A stretch of 64,000 nucleotides of DNA from the NCBI RefSeq assembly GCF_022374875.2, contig NZ_CP092427.2, forward strand, positions 3,596,001 through 3,660,000, in the 5' to 3' direction. Positions within the stretch are counted from its first letter, which is position 1, and every line of letters starts with the position of its first letter. The notes under the pieces were generated by a model. It saw only the letters and a list, made by a program, of their open reading frames with translations, was not told the origin of the DNA and made no database searches. The position numbers and the translations under genes are program-made. Shown here piece after piece: positions 51,024-59,623 of the stretch. Origin of the DNA: Mycolicibacterium rufum (GTDB taxonomy: Bacteria; Actinomycetota; Actinomycetes; Mycobacteriales; Mycobacteriaceae).

Positions 51024-53567
51024 ATGTTCGAAAGATTCACCGACCGTGCACGTCGGGTTGTCGTCCTGGCTCAGGAAGAAGCCCGGATGCTCAATCACAA
51101 CTACATCGGCACCGAGCACATCCTGCTGGGACTCATCCACGAGGGTGAGGGAGTGGCCGCCAAGTCACTCGAGTCGCTGGGCATTTCCCTGGAGGGAGTG
51201 CGCAGCCAGGTCGAGGAGATCATCGGTCAGGGCCAGCAGGCGCCGTCCGGGCACATCCCCTTCACGCCGCGGGCGAAGAAGGTGCTGGAGCTCAGCCTGC
51301 GTGAGGCGCTGCAGCTCGGCCACAACTACATCGGCACCGAGCACATCCTGCTGGGCCTGATCCGCGAGGGCGAGGGCGTCGCCGCGCAGGTGCTGGTCAA
51401 GCTCGGCGCGGAACTGACCCGGGTGCGCCAGCAGGTCATCCAGCTGCTGAGCGGCTACCAGGGCAAAGAGACCGCCGAAGCCGGCACCGGTGGGCGTGGC
51501 GGCGAGGCGGGCAACCCGTCGACGTCGCTGGTGCTCGACCAGTTCGGCCGCAACCTGACCGCCGCCGCGATGGAGGGCAAGCTCGACCCCGTCATCGGCC
51601 GCGAGAAGGAGATCGAGCGGGTCATGCAGGTGCTGAGCCGCCGCACCAAGAACAACCCGGTGCTGATCGGCGAGCCCGGCGTCGGCAAGACCGCCGTCGT
51701 CGAGGGGCTCGCGCAGGCGATCGTGCACGGCGACGTTCCCGAGACGCTCAAGGACAAGCAGCTCTACACCCTCGACCTCGGTTCGCTGGTCGCGGGCAGC
51801 CGCTACCGCGGTGACTTCGAGGAGCGCCTGAAGAAGGTGCTCAAGGAGATCAACACCCGCGGCGACATCATCCTGTTCATCGACGAGCTGCACACGCTGG
51901 TCGGGGCCGGTGCCGCCGAGGGCGCGATCGACGCCGCGAGCATCCTCAAGCCGAAGCTGGCCCGTGGTGAGCTGCAGACCATCGGCGCCACCACGCTCGA
52001 TGAGTACCGCAAGTACATCGAGAAGGACGCCGCGCTCGAGCGCCGGTTCCAGCCGGTGCAGGTCGGCGAGCCGACGGTGGCGCACACCATCGAGATCCTC
52101 AAGGGGTTGCGGGACCGCTACGAGGCGCACCACCGCGTCTCGATCACCGACGGTGCGATCGCGGCGGCCGCGACGCTGGCCGACCGCTACATCAACGACC
52201 GCTTCCTGCCGGACAAGGCGATCGACCTGATCGACGAGGCCGGTGCCCGGATGCGGATCCGCCGGATGACCGCGCCGCCGGACCTGCGCGAGTTCGACGA
52301 GAAGATCGCCGACGCGCGCCGGGAGAAGGAGTCCGCGATCGACGCGCAGGACTTCGAGAAGGCCGCGAACCTGCGCGACAAGGAGAAGCAACTCGTCGCG
52401 CAGCGGGCCGAGCGTGAGAAGCAGTGGCGCTCAGGCGATCTCGACGTGGTCGCCGAGGTCGACGACGAGCAGATCGCCGAGGTGCTGGGCAACTGGACCG
52501 GGATCCCGGTGTTCAAGCTCACCGAGGAGGAGACCACCCGTCTGCTCCGCATGGAGGACGAGCTGCACAAGCGGATCATCGGGCAAGAGGACGCCGTGAA
52601 GGCTGTTTCGAAGGCCATCCGCCGCACGCGCGCCGGTCTGAAGGACCCCAAGCGTCCGTCGGGCTCGTTCATCTTCGCCGGCCCGTCCGGTGTCGGGAAG
52701 ACCGAGCTGTCCAAGGCGCTGGCGAACTTCCTGTTCGGCGACGACGACGCGCTCATTCAGATCGACATGGGCGAGTTCCACGACCGCTTCACCGCCTCGC
52801 GGCTGTTCGGTGCCCCTCCGGGCTACGTCGGCTACGAGGAGGGCGGCCAGCTCACCGAGAAGGTGCGGCGCAAGCCGTTCAGCGTCGTGCTGTTCGACGA
52901 GATCGAGAAGGCCCACCAGGAGATCTACAACAGCCTCCTGCAGGTCCTCGAGGACGGTCGCCTCACCGATGGTCAGGGCCGCACGGTCGACTTCAAGAAC
53001 ACCGTGCTGATCTTCACCTCGAACCTCGGAACGTCCGACATCTCCAAGGCGGTGGGCCTCGGCTTCACCCAGGGCGGTGGCGAGAACAACTACGAGCGGA
53101 TGAAGCAGAAGGTCAACGACGAGCTGAAGAAGCACTTCCGGCCGGAGTTCCTCAACCGTATCGACGACATCATCGTGTTCCACCAGCTGACACAGGACGA
53201 GATCATCAAGATGGTCGACCTGATGATCGGCCGGGTCGGCAACCAGCTGCGGGCCAAGGACATGACGATGGAGCTGACGGATCGCGCCAAGGCCCTGCTG
53301 GCCAAGCGTGGCTTCGACCCGGTGCTCGGTGCCCGACCGCTGCGGCGCACCATCCAGCGCGAGATCGAGGACCAGCTGTCGGAGAAGATCCTCTTCGAAG
53401 AGGTCGGACCCGGCCAGAACGTCACGGTCGACGTCGAGAACTGGGACGGCGAAGGCGCCGGCGAGGACGCGGTGTTCACCTTCCACGGTGGACCGAAGCG
53501 CTCCGAGGCGGTCGAGCCGGACCTGGCTCAGGCCGGCGCGGCGGGCGCCGCGGGCGCAGCCGAGTAG
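51024..53567 (+). CDS. clpC1: ATP-dependent Clp protease ATP-binding subunit ClpC1
   Basis: 847 residues, near-identical in length to M. tuberculosis ClpC1 (848). N-domain with two Clp repeats ([43 protein letters not shown]), AAA1 Walker A GEPGVGKT, middle coiled-coil/UVR region, AAA2 Walker A GPSGVGKT, and IGF-type loop region (LGFTQGG). Unfolds substrates for ClpP1P2; target of cyclomarin, lassomycin and ecumicin in M. tuberculosis (literature). Followed by a clear terminator. Confidence 0.98.
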   Translation: MFERFTDRARRVVVLAQEEARMLNHNYIGTEHILLGLIHEGEGVAAKSLESLGISLEGVRSQVEEIIGQGQQAPSGHIPFTPRAKKVLELSLREALQLGHNYIGTEHILLGLIREGEGVAAQVLVKLGAELTRVRQQVIQLLSGYQGKETAEAGTGGRGGEAGNPSTSLVLDQFGRNLTAAAMEGKLDPVIGREKEIERVMQVLSRRTKNNPVLIGEPGVGKTAVVEGLAQAIVHGDVPETLKDKQLYTLDLGSLVAGSRYRGDFEERLKKVLKEINTRGDIILFIDELHTLVGAGAAEGAIDAASILKPKLARGELQTIGATTLDEYRKYIEKDAALERRFQPVQVGEPTVAHTIEILKGLRDRYEAHHRVSITDGAIAAAATLADRYINDRFLPDKAIDLIDEAGARMRIRRMTAPPDLREFDEKIADARREKESAIDAQDFEKAANLRDKEKQLVAQRAEREKQWRSGDLDVVAEVDDEQIAEVLGNWTGIPVFKLTEEETTRLLRMEDELHKRIIGQEDAVKAVSKAIRRTRAGLKDPKRPSGSFIFAGPSGVGKTELSKALANFLFGDDDALIQIDMGEFHDRFTASRLFGAPPGYVGYEEGGQLTEKVRRKPFSVVLFDEIEKAHQEIYNSLLQVLEDGRLTDGQGRTVDFKNTVLIFTSNLGTSDISKAVGLGFTQGGGENNYERMKQKVNDELKKHFRPEFLNRIDDIIVFHQLTQDEIIKMVDLMIGRVGNQLRAKDMTMELTDRAKALLAKRGFDPVLGARPLRRTIQREIEDQLSEKILFEEVGPGQNVTVDVENWDGEGAGEDAVFTFHGGPKRSEAVEPDLAQAGAAGAAGAAE

Positions 53568-53578
53568 CGCACACGCCG

Positions 53579-53613
53579 AACGGGCGGTCACCTTCACCGG
53601 TGGCCGCCCGTTT
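53579..53613 (+). terminator. clpC1 terminator
   Basis: AACGGGCGG (53579-53587) pairs with CCGCCCGTT (53604-53612); the stem continues inward with one mismatch (GGTCACC/GGTGGCC) before a short loop. A TTTGT follows. Starts 12 nt after the clpC1 stop. Confidence 0.85.
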
Positions 53614-53724
53614 GTCGTCCGCGCGCGCGGCGACTGTGCGGTTTCGTCCGGGACTCACCGCCCCGGACGTATGCAGATTCACATTCGCGGGCCGGTCCGG
53701 TGCCCAGAGTCGCGCCGGGCCGCT

Positions 53725-53730
53725 TATGAT
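53725..53730 (+). promoter_or_regulatory. Likely -10 box of the cbtBA operon
   Basis: TATGAT differs from TATAAT at one position and would start transcription near 53737, exactly at the 5' edge of the cobalamin riboswitch. No good -35 is visible at 17-18 nt, common in mycobacteria. Confidence 0.5.
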
Positions 53731-53734
53731 CCTC

Positions 53735-53826
53735 ATGTCAATCGACGGTTGTCGGAATCTGGTGAGACTCCAGAACGGTCGCGCCACTGTGAACAGTCAG
53801 ACCCGATGCCGTCGGCTTCTGCCGAC
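53735..53826 (+). promoter_or_regulatory. Cobalamin (B12) riboswitch
   Basis: Contains the B12-box core: GGAATCTGGTGAGACTCC, then GGTCGCGCCACTGTGA and GTCAGACCCGATGCC, in the order and spacing seen in actinobacterial cobalamin riboswitches. It is followed by the hairpin GTCGGC-TTCT-GCCGAC (53811-53826), a candidate expression platform, and the RBS GGAAAGGA (53842-53849) of cbtB. Ligand binding would lower cbtBA expression when cobalamin is ample. Confidence 0.9.
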
Positions 53827-53856
53827 TGGGACGCGACATCCCGGAAAGGACTCACC

Positions 53857-54072
53857 ATGACCACTCCCCATACGTCCGGCACACGCGCCAAAGCCATCGA
53901 CTTCTCGGCCACCAAAGCGGTGCTGTGGCTGTCGCTGACGGCCTTCTTCGCGCTGCTGACGCTCTACTTCGTCGGCCTGGACCAGGGCGCCACCTCGGTG
54001 TTCGGCTCCAACACCGCGATCCACGAGTTCCTGCACGACGGACGTCACCTGCTCGGCTTCCCCTGCCACTGA
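53857..54072 (+). CDS. cbtB: CbtB, small subunit of the B12-regulated cobalt transporter
   Basis: 71 residues from ATG 53857. One membrane helix (VLWLSLTAFFALLTLYFVGLD) and a C-terminal His/Cys cluster (HEFLHDGRHLLGFPCH), the metal-binding tail characteristic of CbtB. Works with CbtA to import cobalt for cobalamin synthesis. Placed directly behind a cobalamin riboswitch and 25 nt before cbtA, the classic arrangement. Confidence 0.92.
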   Translation: MTTPHTSGTRAKAIDFSATKAVLWLSLTAFFALLTLYFVGLDQGATSVFGSNTAIHEFLHDGRHLLGFPCH

Positions 54073-54097
54073 CCCGGCCACCAGGGGACAACCGAAC

Positions 54098-54889
54098 ATG
54101 GAGAAACAGATCATCGGGCGCGGCCTGCTGGCCGGCGCCGCTGCCGGCGTGCTCGCGTTCGGCTTCGCGCGACTGTTCGTCGAACCGCAGATCGACAGGG
54201 CCATCGCCTACGAGGACGGCGTCGGCGCCGCCCACGAGGCCATGGGCCACGGCGGCCACACCCACGGCGAGGCCGGCGGCGGCTTCAGCCGGGCCATCCA
54301 GGCGAACATCGGGATGGGCCTGGGCGTGCTGCTGTTCAGCATCGCGATCGGCGCGCTGTTCGCCGTCGTGTTCGCGGTGGCCTACGGCCGGGTGGGCGAC
54401 ATCTCCGCCCGCCTGCTGTCGGTCGTCATCGCCGGCGGCATGCTGCTGAGCCTGTACGTGGTGCCGTTCCTGAAGTACCCGGCCAGCCCGCCTGCGCTCA
54501 GCCTCGACGAGACGATTCGGCAGCGCACGCTGCTCTACCTGCTGATGGTGGTGCTCTCGGCGGCTCTGCTGATCGGTGCGGTGGTTCTCGGCCGGCGACT
54601 GGCCGGGCGGCTCGGCGGCTGGAACGCCGCGCTGGCGGCCGCCGGCGCCTACGTCGTGGCCGTCGCCGTGGTGATGCTGGCGTTGCCGACGGTCGACGAG
54701 ACACCGGGTCCGCTGGTGGCCGACGACGGAACGATCCTCTACGGCGGATTCCCGGCGGACGTGCTCTACGACTTCCGGCTCGCCTCGCTCGGCACGCAGG
54801 CCGTCCTCTACGCGGCCCTCGGTCTGGTGTTCGCCGCGCTGGTCTCGCGTGTGCTCGGTGAGCGAAAGCAGGACGTCTGGTCGTCGTGA
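54098..54889 (+). CDS. cbtA: CbtA, membrane subunit of the cobalt transporter
   Basis: 263 residues from ATG 54098. Five membrane segments, and a His-rich loop between TM1 and TM2 (HEAMGHGGHTHGEAGGG) that fits metal capture. CbtA family. The stop overlaps the next gene as GTGA, so the phosphatase-like gene is part of this B12-controlled operon. Confidence 0.92.
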   Translation: MEKQIIGRGLLAGAAAGVLAFGFARLFVEPQIDRAIAYEDGVGAAHEAMGHGGHTHGEAGGGFSRAIQANIGMGLGVLLFSIAIGALFAVVFAVAYGRVGDISARLLSVVIAGGMLLSLYVVPFLKYPASPPALSLDETIRQRTLLYLLMVVLSAALLIGAVVLGRRLAGRLGGWNAALAAAGAYVVAVAVVMLALPTVDETPGPLVADDGTILYGGFPADVLYDFRLASLGTQAVLYAALGLVFAALVSRVLGERKQDVWSS

Positions 54890-55437
54890 GCGAGGTCGTC
54901 CGGCTGACCTTCGTGTCGCACGCCATGACCGACGCGATGGCGGCCGGACGATTTCCCACCGACGAACCCCTCAACGCGCTCGGCCGCAGACAGGCCGGCG
55001 CCGCGGTGGACGTGCGCGGCGCCGAAAGCGCCTACTGCGGTCCGGAGGCGCGGGCGATCCAGACCGCCGACCTTCTGGGTGCGCACCCGCAGGTCGAGCC
55101 CCGGCTCGCCGACCTCGATTGCGGACGGTGGCGCGGCGAGGTGCTGGGCCGGGTGCCGCCCGCCGAGCTGGCGATCTGGCTGACCGACCCCGCGCGGGCG
55201 CCGCACGGCGGTGAGACCGTCGTCGACCTGATCGCCCGGGTCCGCGACTGGATGGAGTCGCTGACCTCTCAGCGGGTCCGCCTGCTGGCCGTCACCCATC
55301 CGGCGGTGATCCGCGCCGCGATGCTCGTGGTGCTCGATGCGCCGCCCAGGTCGTTCTGGCGCATCGACATCGCGCCGGTCAGCACGACCGTGATGCATTT
55401 CCGTGGGCACGCCTGGACGCTGCACTCCCAGCCGTGA
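54886..55437 (+). CDS. Histidine-phosphatase superfamily protein with altered RHG motif
   Basis: 183 residues from GTG 54886 (4-bp overlap with cbtA). Family motifs: LNALGRRQAGAA, GPEARAIQTADLL (SxxxRAxQTA type), LADLDCGRWRGEVLG and second catalytic His in VTHPAVIRA. The first motif, normally RHG, reads SHA (VSHAMTDA): the His remains but the phosphate-binding Arg is Ser. In B12 operons such proteins act as CobC/CobZ alpha-ribazole phosphatases, so a cobalamin lower-ligand role is suggested by context. Activity is uncertain given the lost Arg. Confidence 0.8.
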   Translation: MSEVVRLTFVSHAMTDAMAAGRFPTDEPLNALGRRQAGAAVDVRGAESAYCGPEARAIQTADLLGAHPQVEPRLADLDCGRWRGEVLGRVPPAELAIWLTDPARAPHGGETVVDLIARVRDWMESLTSQRVRLLAVTHPAVIRAAMLVVLDAPPRSFWRIDIAPVSTTVMHFRGHAWTLHSQP

Positions 55438-55438
55438 G

Positions 55439-56803
55439 CTAGCGCGGCGCCACCATCCCGAACATCTGCCGGGCGATCGAGAGCAGCCAGGACGCGGCGG
55501 TGGGGCTGCGGTACTGCGACCAGTTCGTCTGCATGCTGACCACCCAGCCCTGACCGGTGCGGTCCTCGGCGTACCAGCTGAAGGTCAGATCCCCGGGTAG
55601 ATTGCCGGCTTTCGCCCCGATGTAGGGCCACTGCGCGCGGTCCAGGTCGATCCCCGGGACGACGGACAGGATGTCGCGCACGGGGGCGGCCGCGCCGGTG
55701 GCATTGCGCTGCAGTGCCGCGTGCAACCGGCAGATGTCGGCGGCGCTGGCGTACCACTCGGCGCCGATGTCGGAGGCCGGCATGTGGGTGCGCTGCGGGT
55801 CCGGCTCGTAGGGGCGGGCGTTGGTCTGCTGCAGCAGCTGTGCGCGTCCGGCGGGCGTGGCCTGCTTCCACTGTTCGCGCAGGTTCGGTTCGCCCCACCC
55901 CACCGAGAACAGTTCGTGCATGGTCGGGAACGGCGTCATGCTGGCGGGGTCGTGATGCCCCGCGGCCACCAGGGCGCGTTCGATGGCGCCCGGCCCCATC
56001 CGGCCGATCAGCAGGTCGGTGGCCATGTTGTCGCTCGCGGAGATCATCTGCTGCGCGGCGTCGCGCACCGACACCGTCGAGCCCGGCGGCAGCTTGTCGA
56101 ATCCCGAGGAGCCCACGGCCTTGGCCTCGGCGGTGATGGTGAGCGGATCGGTCCACGCGACCGCGCCCGCCTTGACCGCGTCGGACAGGGCGTAGAGCAC
56201 GTACAGCTTGAAGATCGAGGCCAGCGGCAGCGACATCTCGGTGTTGGTGCCCGCCACCTTGGTGCAGCGGCCGTCGGTCACCTTGGCCACCTGGTAGGAG
56301 TACCGCGCGCCGGACTTCTTCAGCTCGGTGTCGACGTCGGGCCATGACGTGATTCGCGGCGGCACCAGGTCGGCGGAGAACCGGTCGACCATGCCGGCGT
56401 CGTCGGTGCGCAATCGGATGGTCTGGGCCACCCCGTACGAGGTGAGCACGTGCAGGGTGGCGCTGCCGGCACCGACATCGATGCCGGTGACGGTGAACGG
56501 CCTGTCCCACCACATCCGGTCCAGCGTCACGCCGACGGCCTCGACCACCTGCGGGGCGGCCAGGGTGCGCACGCCGTTCTCCCCGATGGGCCAGTCGCTG
56601 TTGAGCATGTCCATCGTCTGCTTGGCGCGCAGACCCTGCGGGGTGTTGATCTGGATGGGGACGCCGTAGGCGGCTTCGGCCGGGGCAGGCCGGGTGCCGG
56701 TGCAGCCGCACGCCAGGGCTACGACGGACAGCAGCGCGACCGCGCAGGCGGCCACTCGGCGTCGAGCCCCGGCGCCCCTACGCGTCGGTACGGGTTCCCG
56801 CAA
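55439..56803 (-). CDS. lpqF: Beta-lactamase-fold lipoprotein/serine hydrolase LpqF
   Basis: 454 residues if started at TTG 56803, which supplies the basic n-region (REPVPTRRGAGARRR) before the signal core; GTG 56755 would start inside the signal, and an ATG at 56866 lies deep in mhuD. Signal ends in ACGC, an imperfect lipobox. NTF2-like N-domain, then class A beta-lactamase-like domain: SxxK in SIFK, SDN in SASDN and KAG replacing KTG. Matches Rv3593. Serine hydrolase outside the membrane, substrate unknown. The start overlaps mhuD by ~26 bp. Confidence 0.85.
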   Translation of the reverse strand: MREPVPTRRGAGARRRVAACAVALLSVVALACGCTGTRPAPAEAAYGVPIQINTPQGLRAKQTMDMLNSDWPIGENGVRTLAAPQVVEAVGVTLDRMWWDRPFTVTGIDVGAGSATLHVLTSYGVAQTIRLRTDDAGMVDRFSADLVPPRITSWPDVDTELKKSGARYSYQVAKVTDGRCTKVAGTNTEMSLPLASIFKLYVLYALSDAVKAGAVAWTDPLTITAEAKAVGSSGFDKLPPGSTVSVRDAAQQMISASDNMATDLLIGRMGPGAIERALVAAGHHDPASMTPFPTMHELFSVGWGEPNLREQWKQATPAGRAQLLQQTNARPYEPDPQRTHMPASDIGAEWYASAADICRLHAALQRNATGAAAPVRDILSVVPGIDLDRAQWPYIGAKAGNLPGDLTFSWYAEDRTGQGWVVSMQTNWSQYRSPTAASWLLSIARQMFGMVAPR

Positions 56804-57119
56804 CGTCGAGCACAACCTCGAACTCGAGCAGCGACGCGCCCTTGGACACCGGGTTGGCGCGCTCACCGGCGTGCGCCTCGATGGCCGGTCCGCTCGCCCA
56901 CGCCTGGAACGCCTCCTCGGACTCCCACTGGGTGACGACGAAGTACCGGTCCTCGCCTTTGATGGGGCGCAGCAGCTGGAAGCCGAGGAAGCCGGCCTGA
57001 TTGTCGACGGCGTGGGCGCGGTGGGCGAACCGCTTCTCCAGTTCCGGGCCGGCGCCGGGCGGGACCTCGATCGCGTTGATCTTCACCACCGGTGTCGGCT
57101 GGGCGTTCTGCTCGGACAT
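56778..57119 (-). CDS. mhuD: Heme-degrading monooxygenase MhuD
   Basis: 113 residues from ATG 57119, eight residues longer at the N-terminus than M. tuberculosis MhuD (105). Functional residues align: Asn in VVKINAIEV (N15 here, N7 in MhuD), Arg in EKRF, Trp in FQAWASG and heme-ligand His in EAHAGERANP. ABM-fold dimer that opens heme to mycobilin and frees iron in the cytoplasm. Divergent from the alpha/beta hydrolase and upstream of lpqF. Confidence 0.95.
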   Translation of the reverse strand: MSEQNAQPTPVVKINAIEVPPGAGPELEKRFAHRAHAVDNQAGFLGFQLLRPIKGEDRYFVVTQWESEEAFQAWASGPAIEAHAGERANPVSKGASLLEFEVVLDVAGTRTDA

Positions 57120-57158
57120 GGCGTTCAGGCTACCGCGTGGCCCCGGCATGATGACCCC

Positions 57159-57923
57159 ATGGACCTGCTCACCGCCGCGGGCGGCAGCGGCCGCCCGCTG
57201 GTGCTGGTGCACGGGCTGATGGGCCGGGGCGCCACCTGGTCCCGGCAGCTGCCGTGGCTGACCCGGTGGGGTCGGGTCTACACCTACGACGCGCCGTGGC
57301 ACCGCGGCCGCGACGTCGCCGACGAGCATCCGGTGTCGACCGAACGCTTCGTCGCCGACCTCGGCGAGGCCGTCGCGTCGCTGGGCGAGCCGGCCGTCAT
57401 GATCGGGCATTCGATGGGCGGGCTGCACTCATGGTGCCTGGCCGCCGCCCGGCCAGAGTTGGTCGAGGCGGTGGTGGTCGAAGACATGGCGCCGGATTTC
57501 CGTGGCCGCACCACGGGGCCGTGGGAGCCGTGGGTGCATGCGCTGCCGGTCGAGTTCGGCTCGGAGGCGCAGGTGTACGACGCGTTCGGGCCGGTCGCGG
57601 GACGGTACTTCCTCGAGGCGTTCGACCGCACCGCGACGGGGTGGCGGCTGCACGGGCATCCCGGCCGGTGGATCGAGATCGCCGCGGAGTGGGGCACCCG
57701 TGACTACTGGGCGCAGTGGCGGGCGGTCGAGGTGCCCACGCTGCTGATCGAGGCGGGCGACTCGGTGACGCCGCCGGGGCAGATGGCGGAGATGACCCGG
57801 ACCGGCAGGCGCACGACGTATGTGCAGGTGCCGGGCGCCGGTCATCTCGTCCACGACGACGCCCCGGGGAAATATCGGGACGCCGTCGAGACGTTTCTAT
57901 CGACGTTCACCCGTGGCGCCTGA
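57159..57923 (+). CDS. Alpha/beta hydrolase (Rv3591c-like)
   Basis: 254 residues from ATG 57159. HGLMGRG oxyanion region, GHSMGGLHS nucleophile elbow (Ser catalytic), late Asp in EAGDSVTPP and His in GAGHLVHDD. No signal peptide. Divergent from mhuD; short intergenic space suggests shared control. Substrate unknown. Its 3' end overlaps the small membrane-protein gene on the other strand by 27 bp. Confidence 0.88.
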   Translation: MDLLTAAGGSGRPLVLVHGLMGRGATWSRQLPWLTRWGRVYTYDAPWHRGRDVADEHPVSTERFVADLGEAVASLGEPAVMIGHSMGGLHSWCLAAARPELVEAVVVEDMAPDFRGRTTGPWEPWVHALPVEFGSEAQVYDAFGPVAGRYFLEAFDRTATGWRLHGHPGRWIEIAAEWGTRDYWAQWRAVEVPTLLIEAGDSVTPPGQMAEMTRTGRRTTYVQVPGAGHLVHDDAPGKYRDAVETFLSTFTRGA

Positions 57924-58151
57924 GGCCGGCCAGGACGGCTGACGCTCGAAGCGGGTCCGAATGGCGTCCAGATCGTGCGCGACGCGATGCAGGTCCCGGT
58001 CGTCCTCGAAGAGGCGGCCGGCCAGCGGCGCGGCGAAGCGGAACTGGTCGCGGTGCAGTCGCAGCACGCCCGAGCGGTGGGCCGCCCAGGTCAACACCGC
58101 TGCCAGGGCGAACGGGAGGGACAGGATCAGGAAGGTCAGTGCAATGCTCAT
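57897..58151 (-). CDS. Small membrane protein of unknown function
   Basis: 84 residues from ATG 58151. One N-terminal helix (SIALTFLILSLPFALAAVLTWAAH), then a cytosolic basic region (RLHRDQFRFAAPLAGRLFEDDRDLHRVAHDLDAIRTRFERQ). Similar short proteins accompany GlxA or hydrolase genes in mycobacteria. Divergent from the GlxA regulator 73 nt away. Function unknown. Confidence 0.6.
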   Translation of the reverse strand: MSIALTFLILSLPFALAAVLTWAAHRSGVLRLHRDQFRFAAPLAGRLFEDDRDLHRVAHDLDAIRTRFERQPSWPASGATGERR

Positions 58152-58223
58152 GGCAGTAATCCTGCGCCGGAGAAAGATCGTGCCAACAGTGGCAGAAGCG
58201 ACATCCGTGGATAAGATGCTGCC

Positions 58224-59204
58224 ATGACCATTCGGACGGTGTCGGCGCTGGTCCTCGACGGCCTGGCGGTGTTCGAGTTCGGCGTGATCTGCGAGGTGTT
58301 CGGCATCGACCGCTCGGCCGACGGCGTGCCGAACTTCGACTTCAAGGTGTGCGGCCCCGAGCCCGGCAAGCCGCTGCGCACCTCGGTGGGCGCGACGATC
58401 ATCCCCGACCACGGCCTCGACGACCTCGTGGGCGCCGACCTGGTCGCCATTCCCGCGATCGGCGGTGCCGAGTACCTGCCCGAAGCGCTCGAAGCGATCC
58501 GACGGGCGGCCGACTCGGGCTCGATCATCCTCACGGTGTGCTCGGGGGCCTTCGTCGCCGGCGCGGCAGGCCTGCTCGACGGACGGCCGTGCACCACGCA
58601 CTGGATGCACGCCGACGAGCTGGCGCGCATGTATCCGACCGCCAAGGTGGACCGCAATGTGCTGTTCGTCGACGACGGCAACCTGATCACCAGTGCGGGA
58701 ACCGCCGCGGGCATCGACGCGTGCCTGCACCTGGTGCGCCGGGAGATGGGCAGCGAGATCACCAACAAGATCGCCCGCCGGATGGTGGTTCCGCCGCAGC
58801 GCGACGGCGGCCAGCGGCAGTACATCGACCAGCCGATCCCGGTCCGCTGTTCGGAGCGTTTCGCCCCGCATTTGGACTGGATCCTGGCGAATCTCGACAA
58901 GCCGCACACCGTGACGTCGCTGGCCCGTCGCGCGCACATGTCCGGCCGTACGTTCGCGCGCCGCTTCGTCGAGGAGACGGGCCGCACCCCGATGCAGTGG
59001 GTGACCGATCAGCGCGTGCTGTTCGCCCGCAGGCTGCTCGAGGAGACCACGATGGACATCGACGCCATCGCCGACCAGTCGGGCTTCGGCAACGCGACGC
59101 TGCTGCGCCACCACTTCCGCCGGATCATCGGCGTCACCCCGTCGGATTACCGGCGCCGGTTCGCTTCCGCCGCAGCCGAATCGGAGTGTGCCGCGACGGC
59201 GTAG
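58224..59204 (+). CDS. GlxA-family AraC-type transcriptional regulator
   Basis: 326 residues from ATG 58224. N-terminal DJ-1/PfpI-like domain with elbow TVCSGAFVAGAAGLL (Cys in the nucleophile position), then two C-terminal AraC HTH motifs (VTSLARRAHMSGRTFARRFVEETG; IDAIADQSGFGNATLLRHHFRRIIGVTPSDYR). DNA-binding regulator; the PfpI-like domain likely senses a small molecule. Possible targets are the adjacent divergent membrane gene or itself. Confidence 0.93.
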   Translation: MTIRTVSALVLDGLAVFEFGVICEVFGIDRSADGVPNFDFKVCGPEPGKPLRTSVGATIIPDHGLDDLVGADLVAIPAIGGAEYLPEALEAIRRAADSGSIILTVCSGAFVAGAAGLLDGRPCTTHWMHADELARMYPTAKVDRNVLFVDDGNLITSAGTAAGIDACLHLVRREMGSEITNKIARRMVVPPQRDGGQRQYIDQPIPVRCSERFAPHLDWILANLDKPHTVTSLARRAHMSGRTFARRFVEETGRTPMQWVTDQRVLFARRLLEETTMDIDAIADQSGFGNATLLRHHFRRIIGVTPSDYRRRFASAAAESECAATA

Positions 59205-59623
59205 GGGGCGTGGTCGGTGCCGCCGGTCGATATTGGCGGCAGTGCTAATTTTGCTGAACGCTGCGACCCCGGCGGGCGCCCGAGACGTAACTGAAGTTAT
59301 GAAGGCGAGCGCGTCATCGGTTCGCCGACGTGCTGAACAGCCTGTCAGCCACCGGAAATGGGCGTCGACGTATCCATCGAACGAATCACAGTTATCCCTA
59401 GAACGATTGCCGGCAAATGGCAAAAGCGACACATGTCTGAAGCTTTTCTTTGCAACAGCAACAGTTGGCAAATGTTCGGCTATCGGGCTGCGCAGCGTGT
59501 GAGAGAGTTCAGCCCAGATAATTTCATGGTGCATCCGGTTGTTGCTACTCGGCATTTCGCAGTGAGCTAACGCTGCAGTGCGTCGGCGCGCGTGATTCGC
59601 CTCAACCCTGGTGGAGTTCGACG
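59205..59623 (+). other. Long, lower-GC intergenic region before the secreted lyase gene
   Basis: 419 nt without a supported gene. Distinctly AT-richer than the rest of the window (TTATCCCTAGAACGATT; AAGCTTTTCTTTGCAACAGC), a possible mark of acquired DNA and Lsr2 binding. Contains a short palindrome TAACT-GA-AGTTA (59288-59299). Short open frames have no RBS or family features. The promoter of the 59624 gene should lie here. Confidence 0.5.
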
